A stretch of DNA of 38,421 nucleotides from Chloroflexota bacterium (GTDB lineage Bacteria; Chloroflexota; Dehalococcoidia; Lucifugimonadales; Lucifugimonadaceae): assembly GCA_002714425.1 (NCBI GenBank), contig PAXI01000011.1:26830-65250 (forward strand). The letters are read 5' to 3'. The notes beneath the pieces are model-generated. The model had not been told where the DNA came from. It made no database searches and was given only the letters and a program-made list of their open reading frames with translations. Made by a program: the position numbers and the translations under genes. Below are positions 1-8,082 of this stretch, piece after piece (the first letter of the stretch is position 1; each line of letters begins with the position of its first letter).

Positions 1-458
1 TGTTCAATTGTATTTATAAGATTGCCTAGGTTATCTTCAATAGCCGCTGGGCTACCGGGCAAATTTAATATAAGGGTCTTATTTCTAATTCCACATTTTG
101 CTCTAGACAAAATTGACATTTTATTTAAGTGATAACTATTAACTCTCATTAACTCTGGAATTCCTGGTACATCTATATCAATCAATTTTTCTGTTACATC
201 AGGGACCACATCTCTTTTTGCAAGGCCAGTACCTCCCGTTGTGAGAATAAGATTAATTTTTTCATCTTCAAAAAACTCAATTAGCTGAGTCTCCAATACG
301 CTAAATTCATCTGGTAAAATAACCCTGGAGTGAAGTGTAAATTTAGAGTTATTCATAATCTTTTCAATAAGTACACCACTTTTATCATACATATTTCCAG
401 CAGAACACCTATCGCTACTAGTTACGATAGAATAATATAAATTTTTCTCATATGTCAT
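1..458 (-). CDS. MoaB/MogA-type molybdopterin biosynthesis protein (C-terminus cut by window edge)
   Basis: Reading the minus strand from an ATG at 458 gives about 152 residues of a MoaB/MogA/CinA-N-type fold before the frame leaves the window. It has the early SDRCSAG segment (family pattern SDxxxxG), the glycine-rich TTGGTG nucleotide-binding motif near residue 73 and LPGSPAA near the visible end. Known members adenylylate molybdopterin before metal insertion, and a single domain of this size fits a stand-alone MoaB or MogA rather than MoeA or CinA. An AGGAG sits about 14 nt upstream of the ATG, longer than ideal, but no closer in-frame ATG, GTG or TTG exists. It is divergent from rsmH across a 187-nt gap. 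MoaB and MogA cannot be told apart from this fragment. Confidence 0.85.
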   Translation of the reverse strand, partial: MTYEKNLYYSIVTSSDRCSAGNMYDKSGVLIEKIMNNSKFTLHSRVILPDEFSVLETQLIEFFEDEKINLILTTGGTGLAKRDVVPDVTEKLIDIDVPGIPELMRVNSYHLNKMSILSRAKCGIRNKTLILNLPGSPAAIEDNLGNLINTIE

Positions 459-550
459 AGTTATATGTAATGCTCCTCTAACTAAATCCCTAATTTTTAT
501 TTAATTAATATTAAATCACAAATTACCCTTAAACGTGTAAATTTATTGTA

Positions 551-580
551 TTGAAGTAATTTTTTTTAATATGTCATAAT
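551..580 (+). promoter_or_regulatory. rsmH: Possible sigma-70-type promoter for the rsmH-ftsA run
   Basis: TTGAAG (551-556) and CATAAT (575-580) are separated by 18 nt, in the gap between the divergent molybdopterin gene and rsmH. The region is so A+T-rich that chance matches are common. Nothing else recognisable was seen in 459-645 apart from the Shine-Dalgarno AAGGG just before rsmH. Confidence 0.3.
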
Positions 581-645
581 TCAATAGTAAACAGTAATAA
601 ATATATGGTTAAATTAAATTTAGAATTATCTAAGGGAAAAAAGAC

Positions 646-1584
646 TTGATATTAAAAGAGCTTAATTTATATCATACTCCCGTCCTAATAAATGAAATTA
701 TTGAAGGATTAGGTGTTACTCCTGGAGGAAGATATATTGATGCAACATTGGGTGAAGGTGGGCATTCAACAAATATTCTTAATGAATCAGATCCTGGAGG
801 ACAAGTTTTAGGAATTGATGCTGATCATGAAGCGGTTTCTGTAGCTCAAAAAAGAGTGAATTACTCTTCGGAAAAATTTCTGGCTATAAATGATAATTTC
901 AAAAATATTAGATCTATTGCTATGAAGTATAATTTTTTACCAGTTCACGGAATATTATTTGACTTAGGTGTTTCATCATTACAATTGGATGCAGAGTCAA
1001 GAGGTTTTAGTTTTAGAAGAGCTGACCCATTAGATATGAGATTTAGTTACAATCAACATTTATCTGCATCTCAAATAGTAAATAATTATGATGAAAATGA
1101 ATTAGCTAATTTGATTTTTTACTTCGGCGAAGAAAAAAAATCAAGAAAAATTGCAAAAAAAATAGTAAGAAACAGGCCTATAAAATCATCTCTAGAGCTT
1201 GCCAATTTAATTTGCGAAACAATTCCAAAAAGAAAAAATCAAAAAATTAATCCTGCAACAAAAACATTTCAAGCTTTAAGAATAGCGGTTAATGATGAGC
1301 TGACAGCACTTGAAACAGCTTTAAATGAGTCACTAACTGTTATTGGTGAGAGTGGAAGAATTGCAGTAATTTCCTACCATTCATTAGAAGACAGAATAGT
1401 CAAAAACTTTTTTAAAAAACAGTCTTCTCAGTGTATTTGCCCACCTAGATCACCAGTCTGCACATGTGAACATGAAAAAACAATAAAAGTAATTACTAAA
1501 AAACCAATAGTTCCTTCGGAAAAAGAGATTATTAATAATCCTAGATCGCGAAGTGCAAAATTAAGAATAGCAGAAAGAATATAA
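646..1584 (+). CDS. rsmH: 16S rRNA (cytosine(1402)-N(4))-methyltransferase RsmH
   Basis: RsmH (MraW) uses S-adenosylmethionine to methylate N4 of C1402 in the decoding centre of 16S rRNA. The 312-residue length is normal for the family. Visible signatures are HTPVL (10-14), the SAM-binding DATLGEGGHS (32-41), FDLGVSSLQLD (105-115), DPLDMRF (127-133), and near the C-terminus SYHSLEDRIVK and NPRSRSAKLR. The chosen start is a TTG with AAGGG about 9 nt upstream; it gives the usual short N-terminus before HxPVL. In many bacteria rsmH opens the division and cell-wall (dcw) cluster. Here it is followed directly by ftsA, with no ftsL, ftsI, mur or ftsW gene between. Confidence 0.95.
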   Translation: MILKELNLYHTPVLINEIIEGLGVTPGGRYIDATLGEGGHSTNILNESDPGGQVLGIDADHEAVSVAQKRVNYSSEKFLAINDNFKNIRSIAMKYNFLPVHGILFDLGVSSLQLDAESRGFSFRRADPLDMRFSYNQHLSASQIVNNYDENELANLIFYFGEEKKSRKIAKKIVRNRPIKSSLELANLICETIPKRKNQKINPATKTFQALRIAVNDELTALETALNESLTVIGESGRIAVISYHSLEDRIVKNFFKKQSSQCICPPRSPVCTCEHEKTIKVITKKPIVPSEKEIINNPRSRSAKLRIAERI

Positions 1585-1596
1585 ATGAGGATAAAT

Positions 1597-2844
1597 ATGA
1601 AATCAGAAGACTTGAGAGTTGCAATAGACATTGGTACAACAAAGATTTGTACTATGATTGCAAGAATTAAGGACAAAAATACATATGAAGTAATCAATAT
1701 TACAACTATAGATAATGATGGCATGAACAAAGGTTTAGTGGTTGACGAACAGTTAGTTTCAGATTGCTTAACTAAATCTTTAGAAAATATATCAAAAGAA
1801 TTAAGAATAAACATTCATAAAGCATTTATTGGTATATCAGGAACGCATTTAGAATCAAAAAATCATTGGACTAATATTTCAAGACCTTCAGGTATGAATT
1901 CTATAACTCAAGATGATATTGATGAGGCACTTAAAATTGCGAGTAAAATCGATCTAAATAATGATAGAAAATTGCTTCATGCCATTCCTAAAAGTTATAC
2001 TTTAGATGGTTTGCATGGAATCGCAAATCCACTGGGAATGCATACTGCTGAACTTCATGTTGAAACTCATATCATAACAGGTTCAATAAATAGTATAAAC
2101 AATATTCAAAACTGCCTTAGCAAATCAAAAGTAAAAGTTTCAGGAATATTAGCAGGACCATTAGCTAGTGCTGAAGCTGTTTTGTCTCCTACTGAAAAAG
2201 ATGAAGGTTGTGTAGTTGTAGACATTGGCGGAGGAACAACAGATATAGCTGTATTTGACAACGGGAATGTTGTCCATAGTAAAGTTTTGCCAATAGGAGG
2301 AAATCTATTCACAAGTGACATAAGTATTGCTCTAGACTTAGATTTTAATACATCAGAAGACCTTAAGATTAAATACGGCAATATTGGTCCAGATCAAAAA
2401 AATGCAACTGATGAAATAAGTATAAAGCCAAGAAAAATGGATGAGGAAATTCAAATTACAAGAAGAGAATTAGGGCAAATCTTAAAAGAAAGAGCTGCAG
2501 AGGTAATCAGAATGATATCCCTATCACTAGATGAACCACACCTAGTAGAAACTAATATAAATAAATTTATTTTTACAGGTGGAGGTTCAAAATTGAACGG
2601 CTTCATGAATGTTGCGAAATATATATTACAGGATAACGTTAGATTAGCTGAGCCTAGAGGTTTATCAGGAATAACAAATACTCATAATGATCCTACCATA
2701 TCTACAGTGTCAGGCATAATGCTATGGGGAATTGAAAATAAAGAGGCTTCAAGTCACGCAAACCTCATCAAAGAAAATATTAATGATCATGAAGAAAAAA
2801 ATTCTTCAGCATTATCAAAATTCATGAAAAAAATTAAATTATAG
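1597..2844 (+). CDS. ftsA: Cell-division protein FtsA
   Basis: FtsA is an actin-fold ATPase that tethers FtsZ filaments to the membrane and recruits the divisome. Actin-family signatures are present (numbered from this start): phosphate-1 loop DIGTTK (11-16), phosphate-2 DIGGGTTD (209-216) and adenosine motif FTGGGSKLNG (326-335). The last 13 or so residues (SALSKFMKKIKL) form a basic amphipathic helix like the FtsA membrane-targeting sequence. An in-frame ATG exists at 1585, straight after the rsmH stop, but GAGG at 1587-1590 lies at good distance only for the ATG at 1597, so I chose 1597 (415 residues). It is followed after 22 nt by the FtsZ-like gene, the usual ftsA-ftsZ order. Confidence 0.93.
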   Translation: MKSEDLRVAIDIGTTKICTMIARIKDKNTYEVINITTIDNDGMNKGLVVDEQLVSDCLTKSLENISKELRINIHKAFIGISGTHLESKNHWTNISRPSGMNSITQDDIDEALKIASKIDLNNDRKLLHAIPKSYTLDGLHGIANPLGMHTAELHVETHIITGSINSINNIQNCLSKSKVKVSGILAGPLASAEAVLSPTEKDEGCVVVDIGGGTTDIAVFDNGNVVHSKVLPIGGNLFTSDISIALDLDFNTSEDLKIKYGNIGPDQKNATDEISIKPRKMDEEIQITRRELGQILKERAAEVIRMISLSLDEPHLVETNINKFIFTGGGSKLNGFMNVAKYILQDNVRLAEPRGLSGITNTHNDPTISTVSGIMLWGIENKEASSHANLIKENINDHEEKNSSALSKFMKKIKL

Positions 2845-2866
2845 AAATTTTAGATTATAAAATATC

Positions 2867-3838
2867 ATGAAGAGCAGAATTATTGCAATTAACAAATTAG
2901 GAATAAATGTTATTGAGTCATTGCCTTTAGATGTTATTCATAATTTAGATATTTATCAAATATACGACCAAAATAGTTATTCAAGTCTAAATATAAATAA
3001 AAATCTATCTAAAGTTACAAAAATTATTACAAGCACAAAAGACTTAGATCAAATATATTATATTTTCGATTCTTTAGACTTATATATGGTTATATGTGAT
3101 ATAGAAAATCTGGATGATTACAATTTTGTTATGAAAATTCTTAATTCAATAAAAAATAAAAGTGAAGTAATACTATTAATCAAGAAGAGTAATTTTTTAT
3201 CATCTGACTTAATTAACAAAATCAATCTACAGGTTACAACAACTATGCTTGTTAATGATCTATCTCATTCCACTCATGAATTTAATGCAATTAAACTTTC
3301 AGAAAATAAAAATCTTTTGATTAAAAACTTTGTGAATTCAATAGTTTCAATAAACCGAATTATCTATGAAACTGGAGATATAAATATAGATTTCGCAGAC
3401 TTGATGTCAGTAATTAAAGACTCGAAATTCTCATGGTTTGGTCACAGTAGAAGTAATGGTAAAAATAAATCAACAGATGTTATTAATAAACTTCTAGATT
3501 TACAATTTCATCAAGAAGGATTTTATAATGCTACAAGCATGATAGTTCAAATAGTTTCAGGCGAGGAAATCAAAATGTCAGAAGTTAAAGAATTAACAGA
3601 TAGAATAAAATCCTTTGCAAGCAATAAATGTAATATATTTTTTGGAATAAAGAGAAATAAACTATTACATAATGAAATTGAACTTATAGTACTTACTTCA
3701 ACAAAAAAAGACTATACAGAGAACAACTCTTTGTATTCAATTAGCCATCATCAAAACGATGAAAAAAATTCATTAAATTTTAAAGATATACACCTACCTC
3801 CATTTATGAGAAAACAAAAAATTGCTGAAATATATTAG
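2867..3838 (+). CDS. Degenerate FtsZ-like protein lacking the GTP-binding signature
   Basis: This 323-residue protein occupies the ftsZ position after ftsA. Its second half matches FtsZ: the T7 catalytic loop INIDFADLMSVI (172-183, with N173, D175 and D178), then an FtsZ-C-like domain including CNIFFGIKRNKLLHNEIELI (255-274) and a C-terminal LPPFMRKQ (310-317), like the FtsA/SepF-binding peptide of FtsZ. The first half has the right length and starts with IIAINKLGINVIESL, resembling the FtsZ first strand and helix. However, the GGGxN T1 loop is gone, and where GGGTGTG (T4) should follow the 'ADMVFI' strand there is LDLYMVICDIENLDDYNFVM, with no glycine. The frame is intact and codon use looks like its neighbours, so this is not a simple frameshifted relic. 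Family membership is a motif-based call; I infer loss of GTP binding. No Shine-Dalgarno is evident. Confidence 0.8.
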   Translation: MKSRIIAINKLGINVIESLPLDVIHNLDIYQIYDQNSYSSLNINKNLSKVTKIITSTKDLDQIYYIFDSLDLYMVICDIENLDDYNFVMKILNSIKNKSEVILLIKKSNFLSSDLINKINLQVTTTMLVNDLSHSTHEFNAIKLSENKNLLIKNFVNSIVSINRIIYETGDINIDFADLMSVIKDSKFSWFGHSRSNGKNKSTDVINKLLDLQFHQEGFYNATSMIVQIVSGEEIKMSEVKELTDRIKSFASNKCNIFFGIKRNKLLHNEIELIVLTSTKKDYTENNSLYSISHHQNDEKNSLNFKDIHLPPFMRKQKIAEIY

Positions 3839-4035
3839 TTTTGGGAAATCTAATCTGAAGAAAAATATATCCCAGAAAAATTATTATTTTTTAAAAAAAA
3901 ATTTGAAATTTTCAATTTTTTATTTATTTATACTTACATATAAAATTTTTTACTAGAAAACAAATAAAAAAAAGAAAAATTTTGTTTTAATATATCTTGC
4001 AATTACACAATAAATAGTGGTAATCTTTAGTTTAA

Positions 4036-4051
4036 CTACTATATGTAGTCT
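4036..4051. promoter_or_regulatory. Candidate NrdR box 1
   Basis: CTACTATATGTAGTCT agrees with the NrdR-box pattern (ACACWATATATWGTGT) at about 12 of 16 positions, including the core CTATATGTAG. It lies about 100 nt before nrdR, the usual kind of target. The match was made by eye from memory of the consensus. Confidence 0.4.
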
Positions 4052-4082
4052 TTGCTGTGTCCGCAGTAGACAAGGCGTATCA

Positions 4083-4098
4083 TGTTATATATATAACT
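4083..4098. promoter_or_regulatory. Candidate NrdR box 2 overlapping a -10 element
   Basis: GTTATATATATAAC (4084-4097) is a perfect 14-nt palindrome whose centre matches the NrdR core except for the outer C/G pair. It covers the proposed -10 TATATA, so a bound repressor would block RNA polymerase. The centre-to-centre distance from box 1 is 47 nt. That is not the roughly three-turn spacing typical of paired NrdR boxes, which weakens the call. Confidence 0.3.
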
Positions 4099-4147
4099 GC
4101 TACAGTCAGTTTTTTTCTGCGTACTTGCTTACTATTTTCAAGGATAA

Positions 4148-4153
4148 TTGTTT
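4148..4153 (+). other. Rejected upstream TTG of nrdR; start set by Shine-Dalgarno
   Basis: A TTG in frame with nrdR begins at 4148, but it is only 3 nt after AAGGA (4140-4144). The ATG at 4154 has 9-nt spacing and gives the canonical NrdR N-terminus (Met, one residue, then the first CxxC). Confidence 0.7.
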
Positions 4154-4597
4154 ATGGAGTGTCCATATTGCCATACAGTTGGTTCTAGGGTTTTAGACTC
4201 TAGAGAGTCCTCGGCTGGTGTTAGAAGAAGAAGAATTTGCGATAATTGCCAAAAAAGATTTACAACCTATGAAAAAGTTAGTTTCGTTCCGGTAATGGTA
4301 CTAAAGCGGAATGGCAAAAAAGAGATTTTTTCTACTGAAAAACTTGAAAATTCCCTAAGAATGGCTTGTGTAAAAAGACCTATAAAAGATATGGAAATTT
4401 CAAATATAGTGGAAAAGATTGAAATTTTAATTAACAAAAATCACCAAAACGAAATACGAGCTGGAAAAATTGGGCAAATGTGCATTAAGCACCTAAAGAA
4501 ACTTGATCATGTTGCTTATATTAGATTTGCTTCAGTTTACAGGGATTTCAAAAACATTGACTCTTTTGCAAAAGAAGTTGAATTACTAAAAAGATAA
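4154..4597 (+). CDS. nrdR: Transcriptional repressor NrdR
   Basis: NrdR senses ATP/dATP through an ATP-cone and represses ribonucleotide reductase genes. The 147-residue protein has the N-terminal zinc ribbon with CPYC (3-6) and CDNC (29-32), the conserved RVLDSR and RRRRICDNCQKRFTTYE segments, and the ATP-cone from about residue 47 (VMVLKRNGKKEIFSTEKL) to the end. The 27-nt spacing to nrdJ and the Shine-Dalgarno before both genes indicate one operon, so NrdR probably controls its own partner enzyme. Candidate NrdR boxes lie upstream. All residues expected for zinc binding are present. Confidence 0.95.
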   Translation: MECPYCHTVGSRVLDSRESSAGVRRRRICDNCQKRFTTYEKVSFVPVMVLKRNGKKEIFSTEKLENSLRMACVKRPIKDMEISNIVEKIEILINKNHQNEIRAGKIGQMCIKHLKKLDHVAYIRFASVYRDFKNIDSFAKEVELLKR

Positions 4598-4624
4598 AAA
4601 TAGCTATTCAAGGAGAATAAAAAA

Positions 4625-7027
4625 ATGAAAAATACCGACTCAAAAAACAAATATGAATTTCAACCAGCTGAAATCTCTGAAAATGCGAATGTTGTTCTTG
4701 AAAAAAGATACTTACAAAAAAACTCTACTGGAGATATAGTTGAGACTGCTAACGAAATGTTTAAGCGGGTAGCAAAAGCTCTTGTTCAACCAGAAAAAAA
4801 TTATGAAAAGTCAGACGATGAGATCCGACAAATTGAAAATGATTTTTATGAATTGATGGCTAGTTTAAAATATCTACCAAACTCTCCTACGCTAATGAAC
4901 GCAGGAACGGGTGCAGGGACATTATCTGCTTGCTTTGTTCTTCCACTAAAAGATAGCATGCAAGGAATAATGGGAGCAGCACATGATGCTGCAATGGTTC
5001 AAAAATTTGGAGGAGGAACTGGCTTCGCTTTATCTGAACTAAGACCAAAAGGTACCCCAATTGCGACTACTCATGGCAAGGCTTGTGGACCAATATCTGT
5101 ACTAAGACATTTATCTTCTGTATCTACCTTGGTAACACAGGGGGGTAAAAGAGATGGAGCAAACATGGCCGTGATGGATGTACATCACCCTGATATTCTT
5201 GAATTTATTGATTGCAAAAAAGTTGAAGGAGAGATACATAACTTTAATATATCAGTTGGCGCATCAGATGAATTTATGCAAGCAGTCAAAGATGGTACTA
5301 CATATCCATTGAAAAAATTAGAAAACCCTGCCGATCCAAATAGTGACTATCTTGAAGTAGATAGAATAGACGCTAGAATGGTTTTCAATAAAATAATTAA
5401 TGGTGCGTGGAGAAATGGTGAACCAGGAATGATATTTTTAGATGAAGTGAACAGAAATAGCCCGGTTCTTCATATAGGAAAAATAACCGCAACTAATCCG
5501 TGTGGGGAACAACCTTTACTTCCTAATGAATCATGTAACTTGGGTTCAATTGACGTAGCTAAATTTGTCAACGAAAGTAGTGATGGAATTAATTTAATAG
5601 ACTGGGATGAATTAGGAAGAGCTGTCAAAGTTTCTATAAGGATGCTTGATAATGTAATAGATGCTAATAAGTATGCTGTTGATGCAATCAGAGAAATGAC
5701 ACATTCAACTAGAAAATTAGGACTAGGCGTGATGGGATTTGCTGATATGCTTGTCAAACTTGGGATTCCATATGATACAGATGGAGCAGTAGAATTAGGT
5801 AGAAAACTAATGAAATTCATTCAAGAAAATGCCGATGAAGAATCAATAAATCTTGGAGAAGAAAGGGGACCATTTCCAGCATGGCATGACTCTAAACAAG
5901 CAAAATCTGGTGCACCTAAATATAGAAATGCATGTAGGCTAACAGTAGCTCCAACTGGAACTATATCTATGATTGCTGGAGCATCAAGCGGTATTGAGCC
6001 AATATTCTCATTAGCATACAGAAAACATAATATACTTGAAGGCGAAACTCTTTATTACGTTGATAAAAATTTTGAAAAAATAGCAAAAAAAGAAGGATTT
6101 TATAGTGATGATCTTCTTGAGCATCTATCAAATGGCGGATCTTTACAGGACAGAGAAGAAGTTCCTGAAAACATTAAAGAACTATTCCACGTAGCATCAG
6201 ATATATCTCCAAGAGATCACGTTCTTATGCAAGCCGCCTTTCAAGAAAGTACTGATGCAGGAATATCAAAAACTATAAACTTTCCTAACGAAGCAACAGT
6301 AGAAGATGTAGAAGATGCATATCTACTTGCATGGGAAACAAAATGTAAGGGAATAACAGTTTACAGGGCTGGTTCTAGAGAAAAAGAAGTCCTTACAACA
6401 GGAACAAATGATGCTTCAAATGAATCTAATGGACAAGAAACAAAAGATTTCAATCAATATATAGCAGAAGCAGATAGACCAGCAATTCTAAATGGTATTA
6501 CAAGAAGAGTTCGCACAGGAAGAGGAAATCTATTTGTTACAGTAAATATGGCTGAAAATGATAAGCCTTTTGAAATTTTCGCAACTCACGGAAAAGCTGG
6601 AGGAAATGACGCAGCAATGGCCGAAGCCGTATCAAGAATGGCATCCTTAGCGTTAAGATCAGGTATTGATCCAGTAAATGTTACCGAACAACTAAGAGGT
6701 ATAACAGACGTGCCAACTTGGGATGCAGGAGAGATGATTAGGTCTGTACCAGATGCCATAGCCTCTGTACTAGAAAAAATAACTGATAATACTCCTTCAG
6801 TAGATAATCTTCAAGATAAAGAAACAGGTCAAGCAAACATGTTTACCCCTCCTTCTCCTAAAGAACTAGGTATGCCTGTAGCTCAGGAAATAGAAATTTC
6901 AGAAAAGTCTAAACAAAAAGTACCCGCAAATATATTGCTTGGTGAAATATGTCCTGAATGTCCGGCTTCGCTTGCGCATGAAGAAGGCTGTTTGAAGTGT
7001 TATTCCTGTGGATATAGCAAATGTTAG
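4625..7027 (+). CDS. nrdJ: Adenosylcobalamin-dependent (class II) ribonucleotide reductase
   Basis: This enzyme reduces ribonucleotides to deoxyribonucleotides using a B12-generated thiyl radical and needs no oxygen. In the 800 residues I see the redox-pair Cys in SACFVLP (C103), the active-site N291-P-C293-G-E295 triad with C293 as the thiyl site, the second redox Cys in NESCNLGS (C304) and the substrate-phosphate loop APTGTISM (442-449). A C-terminal region follows (about 620-720, TSCPD-like, from ITRRVRTGRGNLFVTV), and the end carries six cysteines (776, 779, 789, 792, 795, 800) that can form a zinc ribbon and pass electrons to the active site. An AGGAG lies about 9 nt before the ATG. The organism must import or make cobalamin. 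No B12 riboswitch was recognised upstream. Confidence 0.97.
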   Translation: MKNTDSKNKYEFQPAEISENANVVLEKRYLQKNSTGDIVETANEMFKRVAKALVQPEKNYEKSDDEIRQIENDFYELMASLKYLPNSPTLMNAGTGAGTLSACFVLPLKDSMQGIMGAAHDAAMVQKFGGGTGFALSELRPKGTPIATTHGKACGPISVLRHLSSVSTLVTQGGKRDGANMAVMDVHHPDILEFIDCKKVEGEIHNFNISVGASDEFMQAVKDGTTYPLKKLENPADPNSDYLEVDRIDARMVFNKIINGAWRNGEPGMIFLDEVNRNSPVLHIGKITATNPCGEQPLLPNESCNLGSIDVAKFVNESSDGINLIDWDELGRAVKVSIRMLDNVIDANKYAVDAIREMTHSTRKLGLGVMGFADMLVKLGIPYDTDGAVELGRKLMKFIQENADEESINLGEERGPFPAWHDSKQAKSGAPKYRNACRLTVAPTGTISMIAGASSGIEPIFSLAYRKHNILEGETLYYVDKNFEKIAKKEGFYSDDLLEHLSNGGSLQDREEVPENIKELFHVASDISPRDHVLMQAAFQESTDAGISKTINFPNEATVEDVEDAYLLAWETKCKGITVYRAGSREKEVLTTGTNDASNESNGQETKDFNQYIAEADRPAILNGITRRVRTGRGNLFVTVNMAENDKPFEIFATHGKAGGNDAAMAEAVSRMASLALRSGIDPVNVTEQLRGITDVPTWDAGEMIRSVPDAIASVLEKITDNTPSVDNLQDKETGQANMFTPPSPKELGMPVAQEIEISEKSKQKVPANILLGEICPECPASLAHEEGCLKCYSCGYSKC

Positions 7028-7037
7028 CCCATTAAGC

Positions 7038-8036
7038 ATGAAAGATAACAAAAAAATTGCTATCACCATGGGAGATCCTTCAGGGATTGGTCCTGAAATA
7101 ATTGTAAAAGCACTCTCAAGTGAAAGTTTAATTAATTTCATACCAATTGTTATTGGTTCAAAAAAAGTAATTGCTAAACAGATAAATATTAATAAATCTA
7201 AATTATTACTAAAAGAAATAAATAATATTAATGAAGTTGCTAATCATAATCGAAACGAAGTTTTTATAATTAATCCAGGGGTGTCGACTTGTGAATTCCC
7301 TATAGGAAAACTAGATATAACATCCGGAAGAGAAAGTCATAAATGGGTAGAATTTGGAGCAAAACTATGTATTGAAAAAAAAGTCTCGGCAATGGTTACA
7401 GCTCCAATAAACAAAGAAGCGTGGTCTATGGCAGGCATAAAAGATACAGGCCACCAAGAAGTTTTCAAAAGAATGACAAAGTCTCAATACGTTGCCACTA
7501 TGCTTATAACAGGTAATTTAAGGTGTATGCATTTATCCACCCATAAACCGCTCATTGATGCGTGTAAGTATGTAACAAAAGAAAATATTATAAGAGCAAT
7601 AAAACTAACAAATGAAAGTTTCATAAGTTGGGGATACGATAGACCAAAAATAGCGGTAGCTGCTCTAAATCCACATGCATCAGATAATGGTTTAATTGGA
7701 GATACAGAATCTAAAGAAATTTCACCTGCTGTGAAATTCATGCAAGAAAAAGGAATAACTGTATCAGGCCCTCATCCTGCAGATTCAATATTTAATCAAG
7801 CCATCAATGGTAATTATGATGTTGTAATAGTTATGTACCATGATCAAGGTCACATAGCAATTAAAGTTCATGGCCTTGAAGAATCTATAAGTGTAAATCT
7901 CGGCATACCATTTATAAGAACATCAGTTGACCACGGTACAGCTTTTGATATAGCAAGTAAAAATATTGCAGATTCTACTAGTATGAAAGAAGCTATTAAG
8001 CAAGCTTGTGTACTAATAAATAATAAAAAAATATAA
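7038..8036 (+). CDS. pdxA: 4-hydroxythreonine-4-phosphate dehydrogenase PdxA
   Basis: PdxA oxidises 4-phosphohydroxy-L-threonine in the DXP-independent pyridoxal-phosphate pathway. The 332-residue protein carries GDPSGIGPEI (12-21), TAPINKEAW, TGHQEVF, STHKPL, NPHASDNGLIGDTES and MYHDQGHIAIK, so the three metal-binding histidines (in TGHQE, NPHA and YHDQGH) are all present, followed by RTSVDHGTAFDIA. A GTG at 7008 would overlap nrdJ by 20 nt, but the ATG at 7038, 10 nt after the nrdJ stop, puts the first strand (KIAITMGDPSG) at the usual place. PdxA-like paralogues (PdxA2 group) act in sugar-acid catabolism; with no neighbouring kinase of that pathway, the biosynthetic role is favoured but not proven. 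Confidence 0.88.
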   Translation: MKDNKKIAITMGDPSGIGPEIIVKALSSESLINFIPIVIGSKKVIAKQININKSKLLLKEINNINEVANHNRNEVFIINPGVSTCEFPIGKLDITSGRESHKWVEFGAKLCIEKKVSAMVTAPINKEAWSMAGIKDTGHQEVFKRMTKSQYVATMLITGNLRCMHLSTHKPLIDACKYVTKENIIRAIKLTNESFISWGYDRPKIAVAALNPHASDNGLIGDTESKEISPAVKFMQEKGITVSGPHPADSIFNQAINGNYDVVIVMYHDQGHIAIKVHGLEESISVNLGIPFIRTSVDHGTAFDIASKNIADSTSMKEAIKQACVLINNKKI

Positions 8037-8082
8037 TATTGGCTATATAATAAAAATTAAATTGCTAATTTAGGAAAAAAAT

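Larger units (their letters stand above)
3839..4153 (+). promoter_or_regulatory. nrdR: Upstream regulatory region of nrdR-nrdJ
   Basis: This 315-nt gap has no credible gene on either strand. The first 160 nt are A/T tracts, including a weak A/T-only inverted repeat near 3890-3920 that could end the upstream transcript. The second half is more complex: two palindromes (4036-4051 and 4083-4098), a possible -35 TAGACA (4067-4072) with a TATATA -10 (4090-4095) at 17-nt spacing, a T-rich hairpin (4095-4116), and the nrdR Shine-Dalgarno AAGGA (4140-4144). The position suits autoregulated control of ribonucleotide reductase. I looked for the conserved core of a cobalamin riboswitch and did not see it. 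Confidence 0.45.

Noticed and set aside
1428-1814. Reverse-strand open frame over the rsmH end and ftsA start
   Set aside because: It lies antisense to two well-supported genes and has no recognisable motif or Shine-Dalgarno; taken as a shadow.
2867-3838. Calling this gene an ordinary FtsZ
   Set aside because: The GGGTGTG signature and the glycine-rich T1 loop are absent across the first half, although the rest matches.
3839-4147. Cobalamin riboswitch before nrdJ
   Set aside because: The conserved core segments of known cobalamin riboswitches are not visible; only hairpins of no recognised class were seen.
7008-7037. GTG start for pdxA overlapping nrdJ
   Set aside because: It adds 10 residues with no family match; the ATG at 7038 gives the standard N-terminus.
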